This document shows, one piece after another, positions 10,100 through 21,902 of a DNA stretch of 64,000 bases. Under the pieces are notes generated by a model, which saw only the letters and a program-made list of their open reading frames with translations, had not been told where the DNA came from and did no database searches. A program made the translations under genes and the position numbers. The stretch's first letter is position 1, and each line of letters begins with the position of its first letter. Source of the DNA: Siphonodentalium dalli (Eukaryota; Mollusca; Scaphopoda; Gadilida; Siphonodentaliidae); contig CP136064.1 of assembly GCA_032622095.1 (NCBI GenBank), positions 44,286,989-44,350,988 on the forward strand, given 5' to 3'.

Positions 10100-12165
10100 T
10101 GGGGGGGGCATTCAGTGACCTGAGGGTACGTCCCTGAGTACCAGCTATAGATATAAGTCAACCGAAACTAGAGTTATTTCTTATAATTTAATCAGTCATT
10201 CCACAAGAGAACCACCATAAGTAGAAGGTATAAGTATCAAAGAAGTGTCAAACTTTGAGATTATTGCAGACGAAAAAGGCGGACACAATGTTGAAATTGA
10301 CCAGAACGCTGTCAATCAAGCATCCAGTTATCGAGTGATCAAATTGTCGTGAATTCGCCGCCTTTGATTGGCTAGCAAACAGTGTACACCCAGTTATCAA
10401 CTGATCACCCCACTGTGACAACAGGTGTTCCAGAACTATTTCGCCTGTAAACTGTCTTGTTGATTTTTCTAGTTACTTATGCACCTAAGGACTTATGGGT
10501 AATTAGCAGTAAATTTAATGGCAGAGCAGTACTGCCTGAAGGATTTTTGAAGCAGCATCGGAATCCCCATTTATATCGCAAAAAGTATCGAATAGTTTTC
10601 ATGTACATTTTAGGCACGCGGTATATAGGCGTGGTCATTTAGCACGATGCTGCTATGAGCGCTGTCATTTCAATAACAGAAGTAATCAAGAAATTTAGGT
10701 TATTGAGAAATAATTTTAATAGCTAAATGTGTGACAACCAATGGTTTTCTAGTATTATGTGGATTGACAGCTTATGAATAAATTATTTTCCAATCAATAC
10801 AATTCATCGGCATTGTCTATAATTCGTTTGGGTGAGTGTTTTCACGATAACTTTTCATTTATTAGAATTGGAAAGTTTAGATAATAGGTTGACAACGATC
10901 TAAGTCTTATTACATGTATCTGAACTGTGCCCATTATAACCGTCATGGCGACAAGCATATATATATCAAAGGGTTAAGGTGACCGTTGCAATATTGTCAA
11001 GGTTCAACTTAACACTAGATTGTGTCTTGTATATAAGAGTCAGCTAGTTGTGGATACCAACCATATAAAATATACAGGTCTACTATAGATTTGTGCCTAT
11101 TTTAATATTAATTTTTATTTCATAGACATGTTTTGCCTGTTTTTCTGGTTCCTGCTACTATACCCGATGATATGTCCAACATATCCTTGCCAAATACGCA
11201 CACAATCGACCTGTAATGTGAAATAGGTACATAATGTGATTATTTCATTCTGAAATAAGCAGATAATGGAGTCATATCCGTTATTTCGTCTTATGGCGCG
11301 GGCCACATTGAAAACACATGTTAAAGAGCGTACACCTGAAAAGTCGTGAGTTGGCTCATTTCTGTCATTTTCCGCACATTATCAGCTTAGATTAGCCTCA
11401 TAATGAGTGGATAATGTGATTAGAACACTCTCATTTTCAGCACATTTTCGACTCAAAATGGGGCGATTCGAAGCAGATTATCTACCTAAAAAAAGATCAA
11501 TTATAAGTAGATAATGTGCGGATTTTTCAGAGAACAGACTGATATGTCACATGACTACGTTATAGAAAAAAAACTGTTATCCTTATTTGAGGTGACATGG
11601 AATTTACATTGACAATAAACATAGAAGGTGTAGATTGTGCGTTTAAATATCGTACAGCAGCCTCGTGTGTATATGGCACTTCCGAATTTAGAAAAAAGAA
11701 CGGAATTTGGACATCAAGACACTCGACCATTTGAGAGAGATTAAGCCATCTAGATAAGAGAAATCAGTCTGGAAGCTTATGAACAAAACAATATATTTAA
11801 AGATTCGGGTACAATAAGCATGATCCAATACTCATTTCTGTCAACAAATAGTATCTGAATACAGCAGTTTTCGTATATGCACAATGACCCCATGTGACGT
11901 GTTGATAGTGTAACGATAACCGAGGCGAGTGACAAGTAACTCTGTCTCTTCGACAAAACTATGAAGTCCCCACTTGTTGCCCATTTCACACGCGTTATTT
12001 GGTTCGTTTGGGTTTTGATGCCAATCCATACTGATGCTGGTACCTTGAGCACAACATGTCTTATTAATACACGGGCAAAGGTGTAGCGCGCGTACGGTTT
12101 GTCTTCGAATCCATGTGGACTGACATGGTAATTCACTAGTACTTGAAATGACCATCTTAATAAGT
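10100..12165. other. Intergenic sequence with a cacattatc-type repeat
   Basis: No supported gene. At 11372-11520, ccgcacattatc and gataatgtgcgg form inverted ends around several cacattatc/gataatgtg repeats. The stretch about 11190-11310 (gaaataagc, ggcgcgggccacattgaaaa) recurs at 19190-19280. An open frame at 11841-12155 on the minus strand has no recognised domain. Confidence 0.4.
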
Positions 12166-12169
12166 TTAA

Positions 12170-12400
12170 TCCTTTACTAAATACTCATTGATGAGTAGTT
12201 ATCCCTTGGGACAAGTTCAACAAAACGACCACGTGAATGTGAAAATTCCCCTCCAATGAATAGAACCCCTTCTGGCTCTGCACTTTTATTTTCTGCGTCT
12301 GCTAATTTGTCCTGAACACCCCTTCAAATAATAACTTGACCGCTCAAGTTACTTGTTACTTGTGTAACTGAGTGAGAGAATCTATTCAGTATAGAACGGG
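12170..12400. mobile_element. piggyBac-like MITE, complete, 231 bp
   Basis: TTAA flanks at 12166-12169 and 12401-12404. The left end is tcctttactaaatactcatt; the right end, inverted, is cccgttctatactgaatag. Family members are at 8141, 9776 and 15633. Confidence 0.65.
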
Positions 12401-12509
12401 TTAACTCAGTCCAGTATTAAAGATGTATTCAAGTTTGCACACCCCGCAATTAAAACAGACATAGATAATCTCAGTTTTTGCTTTGTTCCACATATGACTA
12501 AATATAACA

Positions 12510-13330
12510 CTAGACTTATTATGCCCCGACCCCCCGAAGTTGGTTCGGGTATTTAGCCGTGGTCATCGTCCGTTCATACGAACATATCACCTTGTGACTC
12601 GGGTGTTATTTATCGGATCTCGCTGTCCTTTGGCATGGCGATAGCACAGCCTGGGGAACGATGGCCCACATACTACGGGTTTCGTCCATAAATATTTACC
12701 CGAGTTACGGCACTTTTTATGACTGGGCATTTGTGAATTTTGTGTGCTTGTAACTCGCGCATGGATAATCTGATTTGGTTGTGCTTTGGTATGGTAATAG
12801 CACAGATTGGGAGAAAGGATACCCACATACTTCGGATTTCGTTCATTCAGTTTTACCAGAGTTATGGTCATTGTTTGACTTGAATATCTGTGAATTTTGT
12901 ATCCGAATGAACAGTTCAGATTGTAACTTGGGCAAGGAGTATCGGCATCGGTTGCACGTTGGAATGGTGATAGCACAGCTCGAGGGACATAATACCGACT
13001 TGCTCCATGTTTTTTACATTAATGTTTACCAGAGTTATGGCCCTTGTTTGATTGCAAGTTTATTAATTTTGTCTTTGTACGAACATTTCACCTTGTATAT
13101 TACCCGGACATGGATAATCAGAATATGTTGTGTCTTGGCATGTTGATAGCACAGCGTGTGCTAATGATATCCACATACAACGGATTTCGTCCATTTAATT
13201 TTTGCAAGAGTTACGACCATTTGTTTTACTTGGAAAGTTGTGAATTTTGTTACGTTCGAACATTTCAGCTTGTAATTTTGGCATGGATAATCGGATTTGA
13301 TTGTGCTTTGGTATATTGGTAGCCCTCTTT
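12510..13330. mobile_element. Non-autonomous element with four diverged units
   Basis: It opens with ttattatgccccgacccc and a short hairpin (gaagttggttcgggtattt), followed by four units of about 165-180 bp with tggcatggcgatagcacag, atttcgtccat and gagttacgg phrases. The short open frames within it follow the repeat, not a gene. Confidence 0.6.
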
Positions 13331-13635
13331 TAGAAAGGATTAATAAGAAACAGAATTGGATTTAAAAAAATGACCTGGATTAATCCATGCATCATTACAG
13401 TCATGGTCATGATGTAGTAGTTCCAAGCAAATATGTACCTTCTATTACAAATATCCCTTTCCCAGTTTGTGCTAAATTATAATTTTTGTTATTTTTCACT
13501 GTAATTCCTTGATGTAATTTTTGTTCATTGTATGATAATTCAAATTCATAAATGTGTTTAATTTATCGTAATAGAATATGTTGATTGATTCCCGTAAGAT
13601 TCATGACCAATAGTCGGGTATCTGACAGTAGTTAA

Positions 13636-14544
13636 GGGGTCCTGCTAATTTAATATGATGTTTAGTTGGTGTGTCCTGCTCAAGTCTGAGTTTACTGTGC
13701 CTGTCATTTGCAGAATGAGGTCCCCAGAGGGTGCATTTAGTGACGTTATCCCGCATAGCGGGCTAGCATCACTAAATTCACCGTATGGGGACCTCGTTCT
13801 GATTATGCCTCATCTTCTCTGGAAAAGTTTCTTTATTATCAAGTTTCTATAAAAACTTCTTCACATAGATTCTATTTCTTTTTTAGTTTAGTCTCTCTAT
13901 ATCCCCAAATTGGCAGACGATATATTGCATAATATCGAGGTTCCCAAATGGGTGTACATCACAATATTCACCATTTGGGAACTTCAGTCTGAGTCTGTCT
14001 CCCATAGCAGATGAGGCCATGCAGAATGAGGTTCGCATAGGGTGAATTCGGTGATGCTAGCCCGCTGTGCAAGATAGCGTCACTAAATGCACCCTCTGGG
14101 GACCTCATTCTGCAAATGACAGGCACACTAAACTCAGACTTGGTCCTGCTGAATTAATATGATACTATGCTGGTGGGGCAAAATATTTTTTAATCAAAAA
14201 TTCTAAAGTTGTTATTTTCGCAGTGTATGGCTAATCCGAGCGATTTGAGAAAAAAGCCATGCAACGTCTGTTTTGGAACATTCAGGAACATATCTGTTTT
14301 ATAATAGTTTAATAATGGCTGTGCTAATATTAGCGAAACGACGGGAATAGCCATCTAGTGTCGGTTTGCGCAACAACCAAAACATACAGCTGATATTAAA
14401 ACTATTCTACAATATACATGTTTTGAATGTTTTTATACATCAGATAATCCAAAAACCTCAAAAATGTTCAACATCATTTTATCCTACCAGCATTATAGCA
14501 ATACAACAAGGCTAACCAACAGCATAGCACATTAGCAGGACCAC
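13636..14544. mobile_element. gtcctgct-family MITE with TTAA flanks, host of a hAT MITE
   Basis: TTAA at 13632-13635 and 14545-14548. The ends are ggggtcctgctaattt and its inverse attagcaggaccac. About 447 bp remain once the nested hAT MITE (13681-14142) and its duplicated 8 bp are removed. Confidence 0.65.
13681..14142. mobile_element. hAT MITE, copy 1 (8-bp target duplication gtcctgct)
   Basis: The ends are caagtctgagttta and its inverse taaactcagacttg. The 8-bp direct duplication gtcctgct at 13673-13680 and 14143-14150 is diagnostic of hAT elements. Each end contains a smaller hairpin (gaggtcccc...ggggacctc) and the middle a third (gaggttcccaaatggg / ccatttgggaacttc). Confidence 0.85.
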
Positions 14545-14884
14545 TTAAACAGGGTTGGATTCATGGCCAGCATTGAAGGGACCGAAGGCATTCACAGCGG
14601 GTGAATGTGCAAAAAATATATAGACGTCTGCACTAAACATCACCACTAAGAAGAACACGAACCTCACATAACGTCCAAGGTCGTGATATGGGTTATCGGC
14701 TGAAACGATAATGAATTCCTATGAACTAACCGACTATCATCCCGGGTAGTCTAAATATTCAGGAAAAATGTTCAAGGCATATCTAAGTATAACAGAAACG
14801 TAAACAATAACACAAAAATATGGATCTTGTTTTGAATGCATGCATTTTATCCCAAACAACGAGTGAAACATGGATGCAGTCATA

Positions 14885-15363
14885 CACTCTTGGAACAAAT
14901 GTGTATAAATTCTACACAATAAGTTTTAAATTTGATCTGAAACAAAATTGTGTAGAAATGACACATGACATATGTGTGGGTGGAAATTTCTCAACATTGA
15001 ATATCAGTGAATGTGTGAGTATATTATAAAGTTAGTAGATGAGATAGGTTCTATTTGAGACACAAACCTCGAAAAGCTATACCATATTATATATCTTGCA
15101 GCAGCAGCTTTAAAACTTTGTGCTACACAATTATGTGCTATTCGGTTTTGACACAAACTGCTGCCAATTTTTTTTCAGTGGTAGCCTTTGTGAGTGTTGT
15201 GTCTCCAATATAGCACATCTCATCTAGTAACTATGATACACTCACTATTCACTCATATTCGATGTTGAGGAAATTCCACCGATGTGTCATTTCTACACAA
15301 TTTTGTTTAAGATAAAATTTAAAACATATTGTGTAGAATGTATACACATTTCTTCTAAGAGTG
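14885..15363. mobile_element. Tc1/mariner-type foldback MITE, arms about 190 bp
   Basis: TA dinucleotides flank cactcttggaacaaatgtg and its inverse cacatttcttctaagagtg. The arms (14885-15070 and 15180-15363) match with few differences around a spacer of about 110 bp. It is non-coding. Confidence 0.72.
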
Positions 15364-15632
15364 TATTCACAAGTTGAGCGGTTTATACCACGTGAAGCTC
15401 GATCGCCGGGATCTCTGTTGTCGTCGATCGGATATACCTCACCAAGGTAGAATATCCACTCAAGGACATTTGTGAACCGATTGAAATGTAGCGAAGATCA
15501 CTGATACCCTCGCCTCGAGCCACTACAAAATAGCCTGGTCCTTTGAATAGTTTATCTGGTGAATGTGACTGCTAAAAGGCTTGAAATGCTAGATGTTCAA
15601 TCCAAACATATACATACACCATGATAGTTTAA

Positions 15633-15856
15633 CCCTTTTCACACTGAACACTCATTGGTGAGGAGTAATCCTTTGTGAAATGTTCAGATAATTAATTCAA
15701 CAAAAAACGGTCCTGAAAATATCACCCTTAATAAATAGGACTCATACTGTATTACCCGTCGTCTGCTTATCTCGCGTATTTTAAACTCATAATGTGCATG
15801 CGCCCGAACGTCGAACCTATATATTTGAAACTGCTGTATGACAAGTATATAACGTA
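15633..15856. mobile_element. piggyBac-like MITE end, cut by a Helitron
   Basis: TTAA at 15629-15632 is followed by cccttttcacactgaacac, matching the tcctttactaaatactcatt end at 12170. The far end is not found; a Helitron begins at 15857. Confidence 0.45.
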
Positions 15857-16857
15857 CTAGAAGGTGACCCGACTTCGTCCGGGCTTTGACATTGAATTGA
15901 CCATTTTGAAGGTCAAGGTCAGGTGGGGTCACGATTTGACCCGTCCAAAACACTCCCTGGAAACAATTACCACTATGGTCCACTAAGTATCAAATTTTGT
16001 CAAAATCCGTCTGGCAATTTTCCAACACCAACACCCCAAAAATGGTGGAAATTGGGCAAGCGGATACCGGGAAATCGGCCCAGCGGATACCGAGATACCC
16101 TATGTATAAAATTTCGTCCGTAAAAATCCGCCAGTTTTACCCGATTTGATTTCCACTAAAGTATGTAAACGCGCCTCATATACACACGCTCATTAATTAT
16201 CAAGCTTCAACGTAAAGATAAATTAGCATTGTGTGGTAAATTTTAACTAATTATTTTCTCGCAGTCAAAGTTGAACAATTTCGATGTTGTTGACATTGAC
16301 GGCTTGGGGCCACCGGTAGATTCCATTTCGCAACAACGAAGTATCATTTCAGCTAAATGGATTCTTGGATGAGATTCCAGACCCGCGGGGTAAATGTAAA
16401 CAGCTTGAGCCTATGCGTGGTGTGAATATACAAAAAATAAATCTATCGACAATAGACCTAAGAATATTAGCTGTAACAAAATTTATATATCAGAAATTGT
16501 AATAAATGATATATTTTGGGATAGATGCACGATTTTCAATAGCCTGCAAATTGACAATATATATTGTAAATGTTATAATTTTGGGAAAAATACACGATGC
16601 GTAATTGCATGCCTGCAAATTGCTAACGTTCGTCGACGTATGAATATAGAGTTATCCTCCCTGCATCGCAGTGCTAAATCCGGCGTGATAGCACTGCGGA
16701 TCCCGAGATATGAGTTTTGAAGGTCAAGGTCACGTCGCACGGGCAAATCAATAGGCCTATGTTAACCCCCGGCCGAAAATACCCCCACGTACCAAGTTTC
16801 ATCGAAATCGGGTCGGTCGTTTTTGAGTTCATCGATTACACACACACACACAGACAG

Positions 16858-16893
<36 letters not shown>

Positions 16894-16954
16894 GCGTTGG
16901 TTTACCTTACATTCACACACACACACACACAGATCTTTCAAAATATATAATAGA
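15857..16954 (-). mobile_element. Non-autonomous Helitron, minus strand
   Basis: Read on the minus strand it starts tctattatatattttgaaa after an A and ends with the hairpin gcccggacgaagtcgggt, then CTAG before a T. A|TC...CTAG|T with a subterminal hairpin is the Helitron signature. Its ends match 31641-32118. It contains a long CA tract and no Rep/helicase gene. Confidence 0.8.
16841..16932. repeat. (CA)n microsatellite inside the Helitron
   Basis: Interrupted acacac runs at 16841-16890 and 16913-16932 near the 5' end of the minus-strand Helitron. Confidence 0.85.
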
Positions 16955-17029
16955 TAGAATAGAGTACGATATTCGCAGCAAGTATCTGGTTCATGTGGAA
17001 CAAGGGAAGGACAGAAGACATGATTTCAT

Positions 17030-17300
17030 CGAGACTGACCGAATTCACACTACTCACGTTAGACTGACAGAATGCACACTACTCACGTTAGACTGATCGA
17101 ATGCACACTACTCACGTTAGACTGACCGAATGCACACTACTCACGCTAGACTGACCGAATGCATACTACTCACGTTAAAATTACATCGAGACTGACCGAA
17201 TGCACACTACTCACGTTAAACACTACTCACGTTAAAATTAAAGTAAAGTAACCAGGTACATCGAGACTGACCGAATGCACACTACTCATGTTAAAATTAA
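17030..17300. repeat. 29-bp minisatellite
   Basis: Seven or more units of actgaccgaatgcacactac followed by tcacgttag. In the last units aaaattaaagtaa spacers separate the copies. Confidence 0.85.
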
Positions 17301-18563
17301 AGTAACCATGTATCGAAACGTCTCTGACGAGGTGTCGTAAAACAATAAATACAGTGTCGGAACGCACAAGTGCCGAAAACCCAGATGCCGATATGTCTCA
17401 TAGTGTAAACATATTTTTTTTTATTTCCAATTCCAAACAAATAACATAATATGCACATGACACAGAGATGCACAATAGAAGTGGTAACATAACGATAAAC
17501 GTCTTGAAAACCAGTTGTCGAAAAGTCTTGCACACCTCGTGAACTGGCCAATGTTCCCGAAATAAACATGGGGTGGTCAGAATTATTGTCACCCTGAGGG
17601 GACTGCGTACACATTCCGCTATCAGTTACATACACATTGATATCGCATAATTTAAACTCAATTCACGAGCGATTGCTTTTATAGAAATGTCTTTAAAACG
17701 TACCGGCGACACTCAACTGACTGCTGTCGGATGGTGTCCACAATAAAAGACGTGCACCGTGTAACCAGTTTCTATAGCCAACCCACCCGGGTAGATCAAG
17801 ATAAAAAGACAAATGATGGCTAATTAATTAAAAGATATTAAGAGCAGTAGACTTTGAGGCGGTTCACGTGGGACGGTGCCCGCAAAGAGTTCATACCGCC
17901 GTGTCACACGTCTCGGCAACGAATGGCTGAGTTGTGAGCGACAAAACAAAGGTATGCCAGCTACGTAGCCCCAATAAATTAATTTTTATTTTTGGCATAA
18001 ATGCCAATACATTTAATTAAGTTTTAATTTGCTCAGACGGCATAGAGAAGAAATGAAGGCTCGTGTATAGTAGGCACCAGCTACACTATAGGAATCAGGG
18101 AGCTAAATGTGTTCTAGAGTCGGGGAGCGAGTACACCGTGGAATGCTAAAGGTGAAGGTAACTGAAGAATGACCTTCACCTGATACATGCGTCACGTTAT
18201 TAAAGGATGACATCGCGTTTATTTGATTTGTACATAATATCTAAATAATTTAAACTGGTGAGTGAATGGGGGAACGGATTTTTGTGAGCGGGAAATGTAT
18301 TTAACTAGCTGTTGTAGATCTGGGTTTTTCCATATCAAATTTGGCTGTGGGATAGCCCTGTCGTACACTTGGGGATTTATTTTAAAAAGTAAACACATGA
18401 CCTATGATTTTTCTTGCATTTTCGTGATCAACTGGTGTCAATCTAGCTGGGTAAACATCACTGGTATGGCCTGCAGGCTTCAATTCAGTGAATTTGACCG
18501 AAACGTTAAAACTGTCGCCTATGGGAAACCATTTAGTTCAGTGATTCCATCAAAGCTAGGAAG
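17301..18563. other. Intergenic stretch, no supported gene
   Basis: The motif gtgtaaacatattttt with ttatttccaa at about 17405-17440 recurs near 43905, so this is partly repeat. Minus-strand tataaaagc at about 17679 resembles a TATA box, but no splice-consistent gene follows. Confidence 0.35.
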
Positions 18564-18634
18564 ACGCATACACCAAGACGCATACACCAAGACGATACAC
18601 CAAGACGCATACACCAAGACGCATACACCAAGAC
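18564..18634. repeat. 14-bp minisatellite
   Basis: Five units of acgcatacaccaag, one of them 13 bp. Confidence 0.85.
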
Positions 18635-18997
18635 AAATAAATACATTTAAACGGACGGCTGACCACAATATTATTTGGTTAACTTTTCTAAAACTTTGGC
18701 CAAACTAAATAACAAAAAAGCAATCAATTGTAGGATAATAACAAAAACAATTTGAAGTAATTAAAACAAGATACAATGAGTTGTGAAAAAATCATAAACC
18801 TTTTTGAGTACTGATTAGCCTAATCCTATTGTTTATAGCGTTAATAAAGGAATATGGTAAATTTCTATGGTCTTCGGAATGCAATAGAAGCCTTGACCTT
18901 CCTAAAGAAAAATAACTGATGTAAGTGAAGTGTCCATGCAACCATACGTTTTCAATGGGGAAATAAATTCCATTTTCCAGTATTATGAATAATGAAC

Positions 18998-19080
18998 AAT
19001 CGGAATAGGGAACCTTCTGAATAATGAACCTTCGGAATAGCGAACCTTCGGAATAATGAACCTTCGGAATAGAGAACCCT
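18998..19080. repeat. Short tandem repeat of about 16/32 bp
   Basis: Repeated ttcggaatagngaacc and ttcggaataatgaacc. Confidence 0.75.
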
Positions 19081-19089
19081 ACCCACTGC

Positions 19090-20330
19090 AAACTATGATG
19101 GCATCAATTGTTTGAGATGCAAACAGGTAGACTCAATTGACATTTTCTCCTAGCTGCACATGGGTACATATATCACATATGTTGATATATGACTTATTTG
19201 GTTCTGAAATAAGCCCATATGTGAACTTATACACGTATTCCGCCGAAGGGCGCGGGCCAAAGTGAAAACACATTACCACGGCCAATGGACTTGTAGAGAA
19301 ACTATATAGTGCCATATTGAACCCATTTTGACCCAACATAGGTTCACAATGAGCTTATATATAATCCACGCGAACAGGCTGACTCATCAGTTTTGAGTTG
19401 ATAGCATAGTCTGTGAAGCGATCCGATTTTACGGACTTAAACATAAAATCGCCAATTTTCTCTAAAATTTGGTCATATGAATAAATCTGGAAAATATCTG
19501 TTTTGTGAGTATCAACTTTAATGACTCAATGGTAATGGAGGGTCATCGTCCAGCTTTCGTTGGAAATAATCCAACTCCGGGAATAGTGATGGGCCTGAAA
19601 AAAAGGAGCATCGTCATGTTAAAATGACTAAATTTATTCACGTCTGAACTATCACTTAACTATTACCCCCACTCTGTTACGTTTTGTTGATAACTATAGA
19701 TCGATTGATATATACATATTGTTATATTCGGGCTATATATCTACTCTAAATAGTGTAGGCACCACATGATGAGATGTGTCCCACTCCCCTCACCGAATTT
19801 ATGGATCACAATGTTCTTGAGGCTGAACTGTTTTCATTGGAGAACCCGAATGTTGCCAATCCCTAACAGGACGCAACATAAAATTATTTTTACTTTTCCA
19901 ATGGTACCCACCGACAATTTTGCATTTATATATGACACGACACCATTTCCTAGTCAATGCAGAAAACATAATACGTTAGCACGAAAAGGCAAACATATTG
20001 TTCTTCCGTTTGGCCGACGGTGACTCTATCACACCAACATTCATTTGTCTCAAGATCGATAAATTCATGACGCCACGACAGCAAGCATTGATTCAGTAAA
20101 TTTGTCTTTTTTCGACATCCACATAATTAAATTTGCACACGATATTGCCACACGTTTGGTATCGTTAGAAATACAGCCAATATCCCATGAAATTATTCAA
20201 CAATGAAGAGGATAATTATGTAACATATTATTCGTCCAAATACTTGACCCTCCCCAATGCAGCTATTTTGACAGGAACGTTGCTTGAGCATATAGCGACC
20301 ACACGATTAAGATATATCTACTGAATGCGT
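19090..20330. other. Intergenic stretch, no supported gene
   Basis: At about 19190-19280 there is a copy of the repeat seen at 11190-11310 (gaaataagc, gggcgcgggccaaagtgaaa). The rest is AT-rich without splice-consistent coding. Confidence 0.35.
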
Positions 20331-20337
20331 ATACATT

Positions 20338-20343
20338 TTTATT
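20338..20343 (-). terminator. Poly(A) signal of the C-type lectin gene
   Basis: AATAAA on the minus strand, about 340 bp after the lectin stop codon. It is the first canonical signal noted there. Confidence 0.45.
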
Positions 20344-20681
20344 CCATTCCACTAAGTGCACCTAAATAGCGGAAAACATCAGAAAATTATGTACACATGT
20401 GATTTGCGTGAAGAAAAATCGGATATATGCATATTCGTTCAACACAGCAGCGGCCAATTGGAAGAAATCGGCAACGAAGCCGTTTTGGCACAGGTTCTGT
20501 ATACCCAGAAAGACATATCAGATCTTCGCCACCTATATATATCATATAAAACAGGAAATATTCGTCAACATAACGACCACTAAATACCATTCGATGGTTT
20601 CGGACATGCCGGTTATTCGCATTTATATTCATTCTGGCCCGAATCCATTAGTATAGTGGGTATATTGGTGACTATATATAC

Positions 20682-20903
20682 TCACTTTTTCTCGCAGACA
20701 GGATCGCACAGAGTACTGCATGGGTGATCGTACCAGGCGTAAGCAGTAGGTTGGTGTAGTAACAGACAGCTGGCAACTGTTCGACCATCAGGCTGCACAG
20801 GATTCCATTTTGTGTAAGAGAATTCCTCTCCTGTCGTGCTCCACACCCAGCGGTTGTCCTGAGCCAGATCGTTCCCAGATGCTTTTAGTAGCAGGCAGAA
20901 GCC
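20682..20903 (-). CDS. Lectin exon 4: C-terminal half of the domain, with internal frameshift
   Basis: The acceptor is caataatttcag. Entered in phase 1 it reads GLLPATKSIW and then loses frame. The +1 frame reads NDLAQDNRWVWSTTGEE, then QPDG, WYD and VCEKK to TGA at 20684-20682. The break falls where the family has its W-I-G-L-N-D block. Confidence 0.8.
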   Translation of the reverse strand, partial: GFCLLLKASGNDLAQDNRWVWSTTGEEFSYTKWNPVQPDGRTVASCLLLHQPTAYAWYDHPCSTLCDPVCEKK

Positions 20904-21144
20904 CTGAAATTATTGTTGATGGTGTTACTTGTAGTTCACAATTAGTGGATACAGAACATCTAAAATCTGGCCATTTGAGCTAAGGCACTCGAGCTTGAGC
21001 ATCAATGTATTCCTGGTAAAACGTGAACTATTTGCCATTATACCATATTCGTCCTCACTTCATACAATTAGAAGACGTTCTCCCAGCATGCTGTCCATGG
21101 TACCAGTGTGTGTGTGAGAATTCCCATCCCGTCGTGCTTCACAC

Positions 21145-21753
21145 ATATATAGACCAAGCCTGAGTTTAGTGTGCCTGTCGTTTGCAGAATGAGGTCCACA
21201 TAGAGTGAATTTAGTGACGCTATCACACACACGGGCTAGCAACACTAAATTCACCCTCTGGGACCTCATTCTGCTTAGTCGCATCTTCTCTGGAAAGTTT
21301 CTTTATTATAAAATTTCTATAGAAACTTCTTCACATTGATTATATGACTTTTCTAGTTTAGTTTATCTATATCCCCAAATTGGCAGAAGACACATTGCAT
21401 ATTCGAGGTACCCAATGGGTGTACATCACAATAATCGCCATTGTGGAACTTCAATCTGAGTATTGTGTCCCATAGCATATGACGCCATGCAGAATGAGGT
21501 CCACAGAGGGTGAATTTGGTGATGCTAGCCCACTATGCGGGATAGCATCATTGAACTAACCCTCTTGGGACCTCATTCTGCAAATGACAGACACACTATA
21601 ATCAGGCTTGATATAGACCAAGTCTTCTCGGTCCACAACAGCTTAGGATATCGTATGGGATGATCAACAGCTTAGGATATCGTATGGGATGATCAACAGC
21701 TTCAACCCAACCGACATCCCAAGCTGGTCTGGACCGAGAAGACTTGATCGAAG
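21145..21753. mobile_element. Foldback element inserted in the lectin exon copy
   Basis: Its inverted ends caagtcttctcggtcca (21619-21635) and tggaccgagaagacttg (21730-21746) are 17 bp and perfect. Between them lies a tandem pair of 29-bp units (cagcttaggatatcgtatgg). A 6-bp tcacac duplication flanks the whole insertion. A hAT MITE later entered its left edge. Confidence 0.6.
21155..21610. mobile_element. hAT MITE, copy 2 (8-bp target duplication atatagac)
   Basis: The ends are caagcctgagttta and an inverse cttg end. It is 456 bp and closely matches 13681-14142, including the internal hairpins. atatagac lies at 21147-21154 and 21611-21618. Confidence 0.85.
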
Positions 21754-21902
21754 TCACACCCATCGGTTGTCCTAAACCAGATCATTCCCATCAGACCAGA
21801 TACATTTATTAGACGACAACTGTCATACAATTATTGTTTACCGTTGTTTAGTTGGCACTGTCCATTGAAACATTGCCTTTGTAATGACTTTAGACATAGG
21901 GA

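Larger units (their letters stand above)
21090..21835 (-). pseudogene. Second copy of lectin exon 4, split by nested insertions
   Basis: 21754-21835 (minus strand: IWSDGNDL then a TAG, DNRWV) and 21090-21144 (gaattc, gtcgtgcttcacac) match consecutive parts of exon 4. They are separated by an insertion at 21145-21753 flanked by tcacac at 21139-21144 and 21754-21759. This copy keeps the 8 bases missing from 20682-20903 but has its own stop. Confidence 0.7.

Noticed and set aside
11841-12155. 104-codon minus-strand frame with GTSISMDWHQNPNEPNNAC, vaguely lectin-like
   Set aside because: Only one block resembles a C-type lectin, the expected later cysteines and WYD-type motif are missing, and no splice-consistent partner exons were found.
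16841-16932. Tandem repeat considered as a CRISPR-like or telomeric array
   Set aside because: It is a CA dinucleotide microsatellite. No spaced unique sequences, and nothing in the window resembles a CRISPR array.
17560-17690. Minus-strand gene start with a TATA box (tataaaagc) and a 112-codon frame
   Set aside because: The frame runs into a repeat shared with 43.9 kb and has no signal peptide, domain or splice site support.
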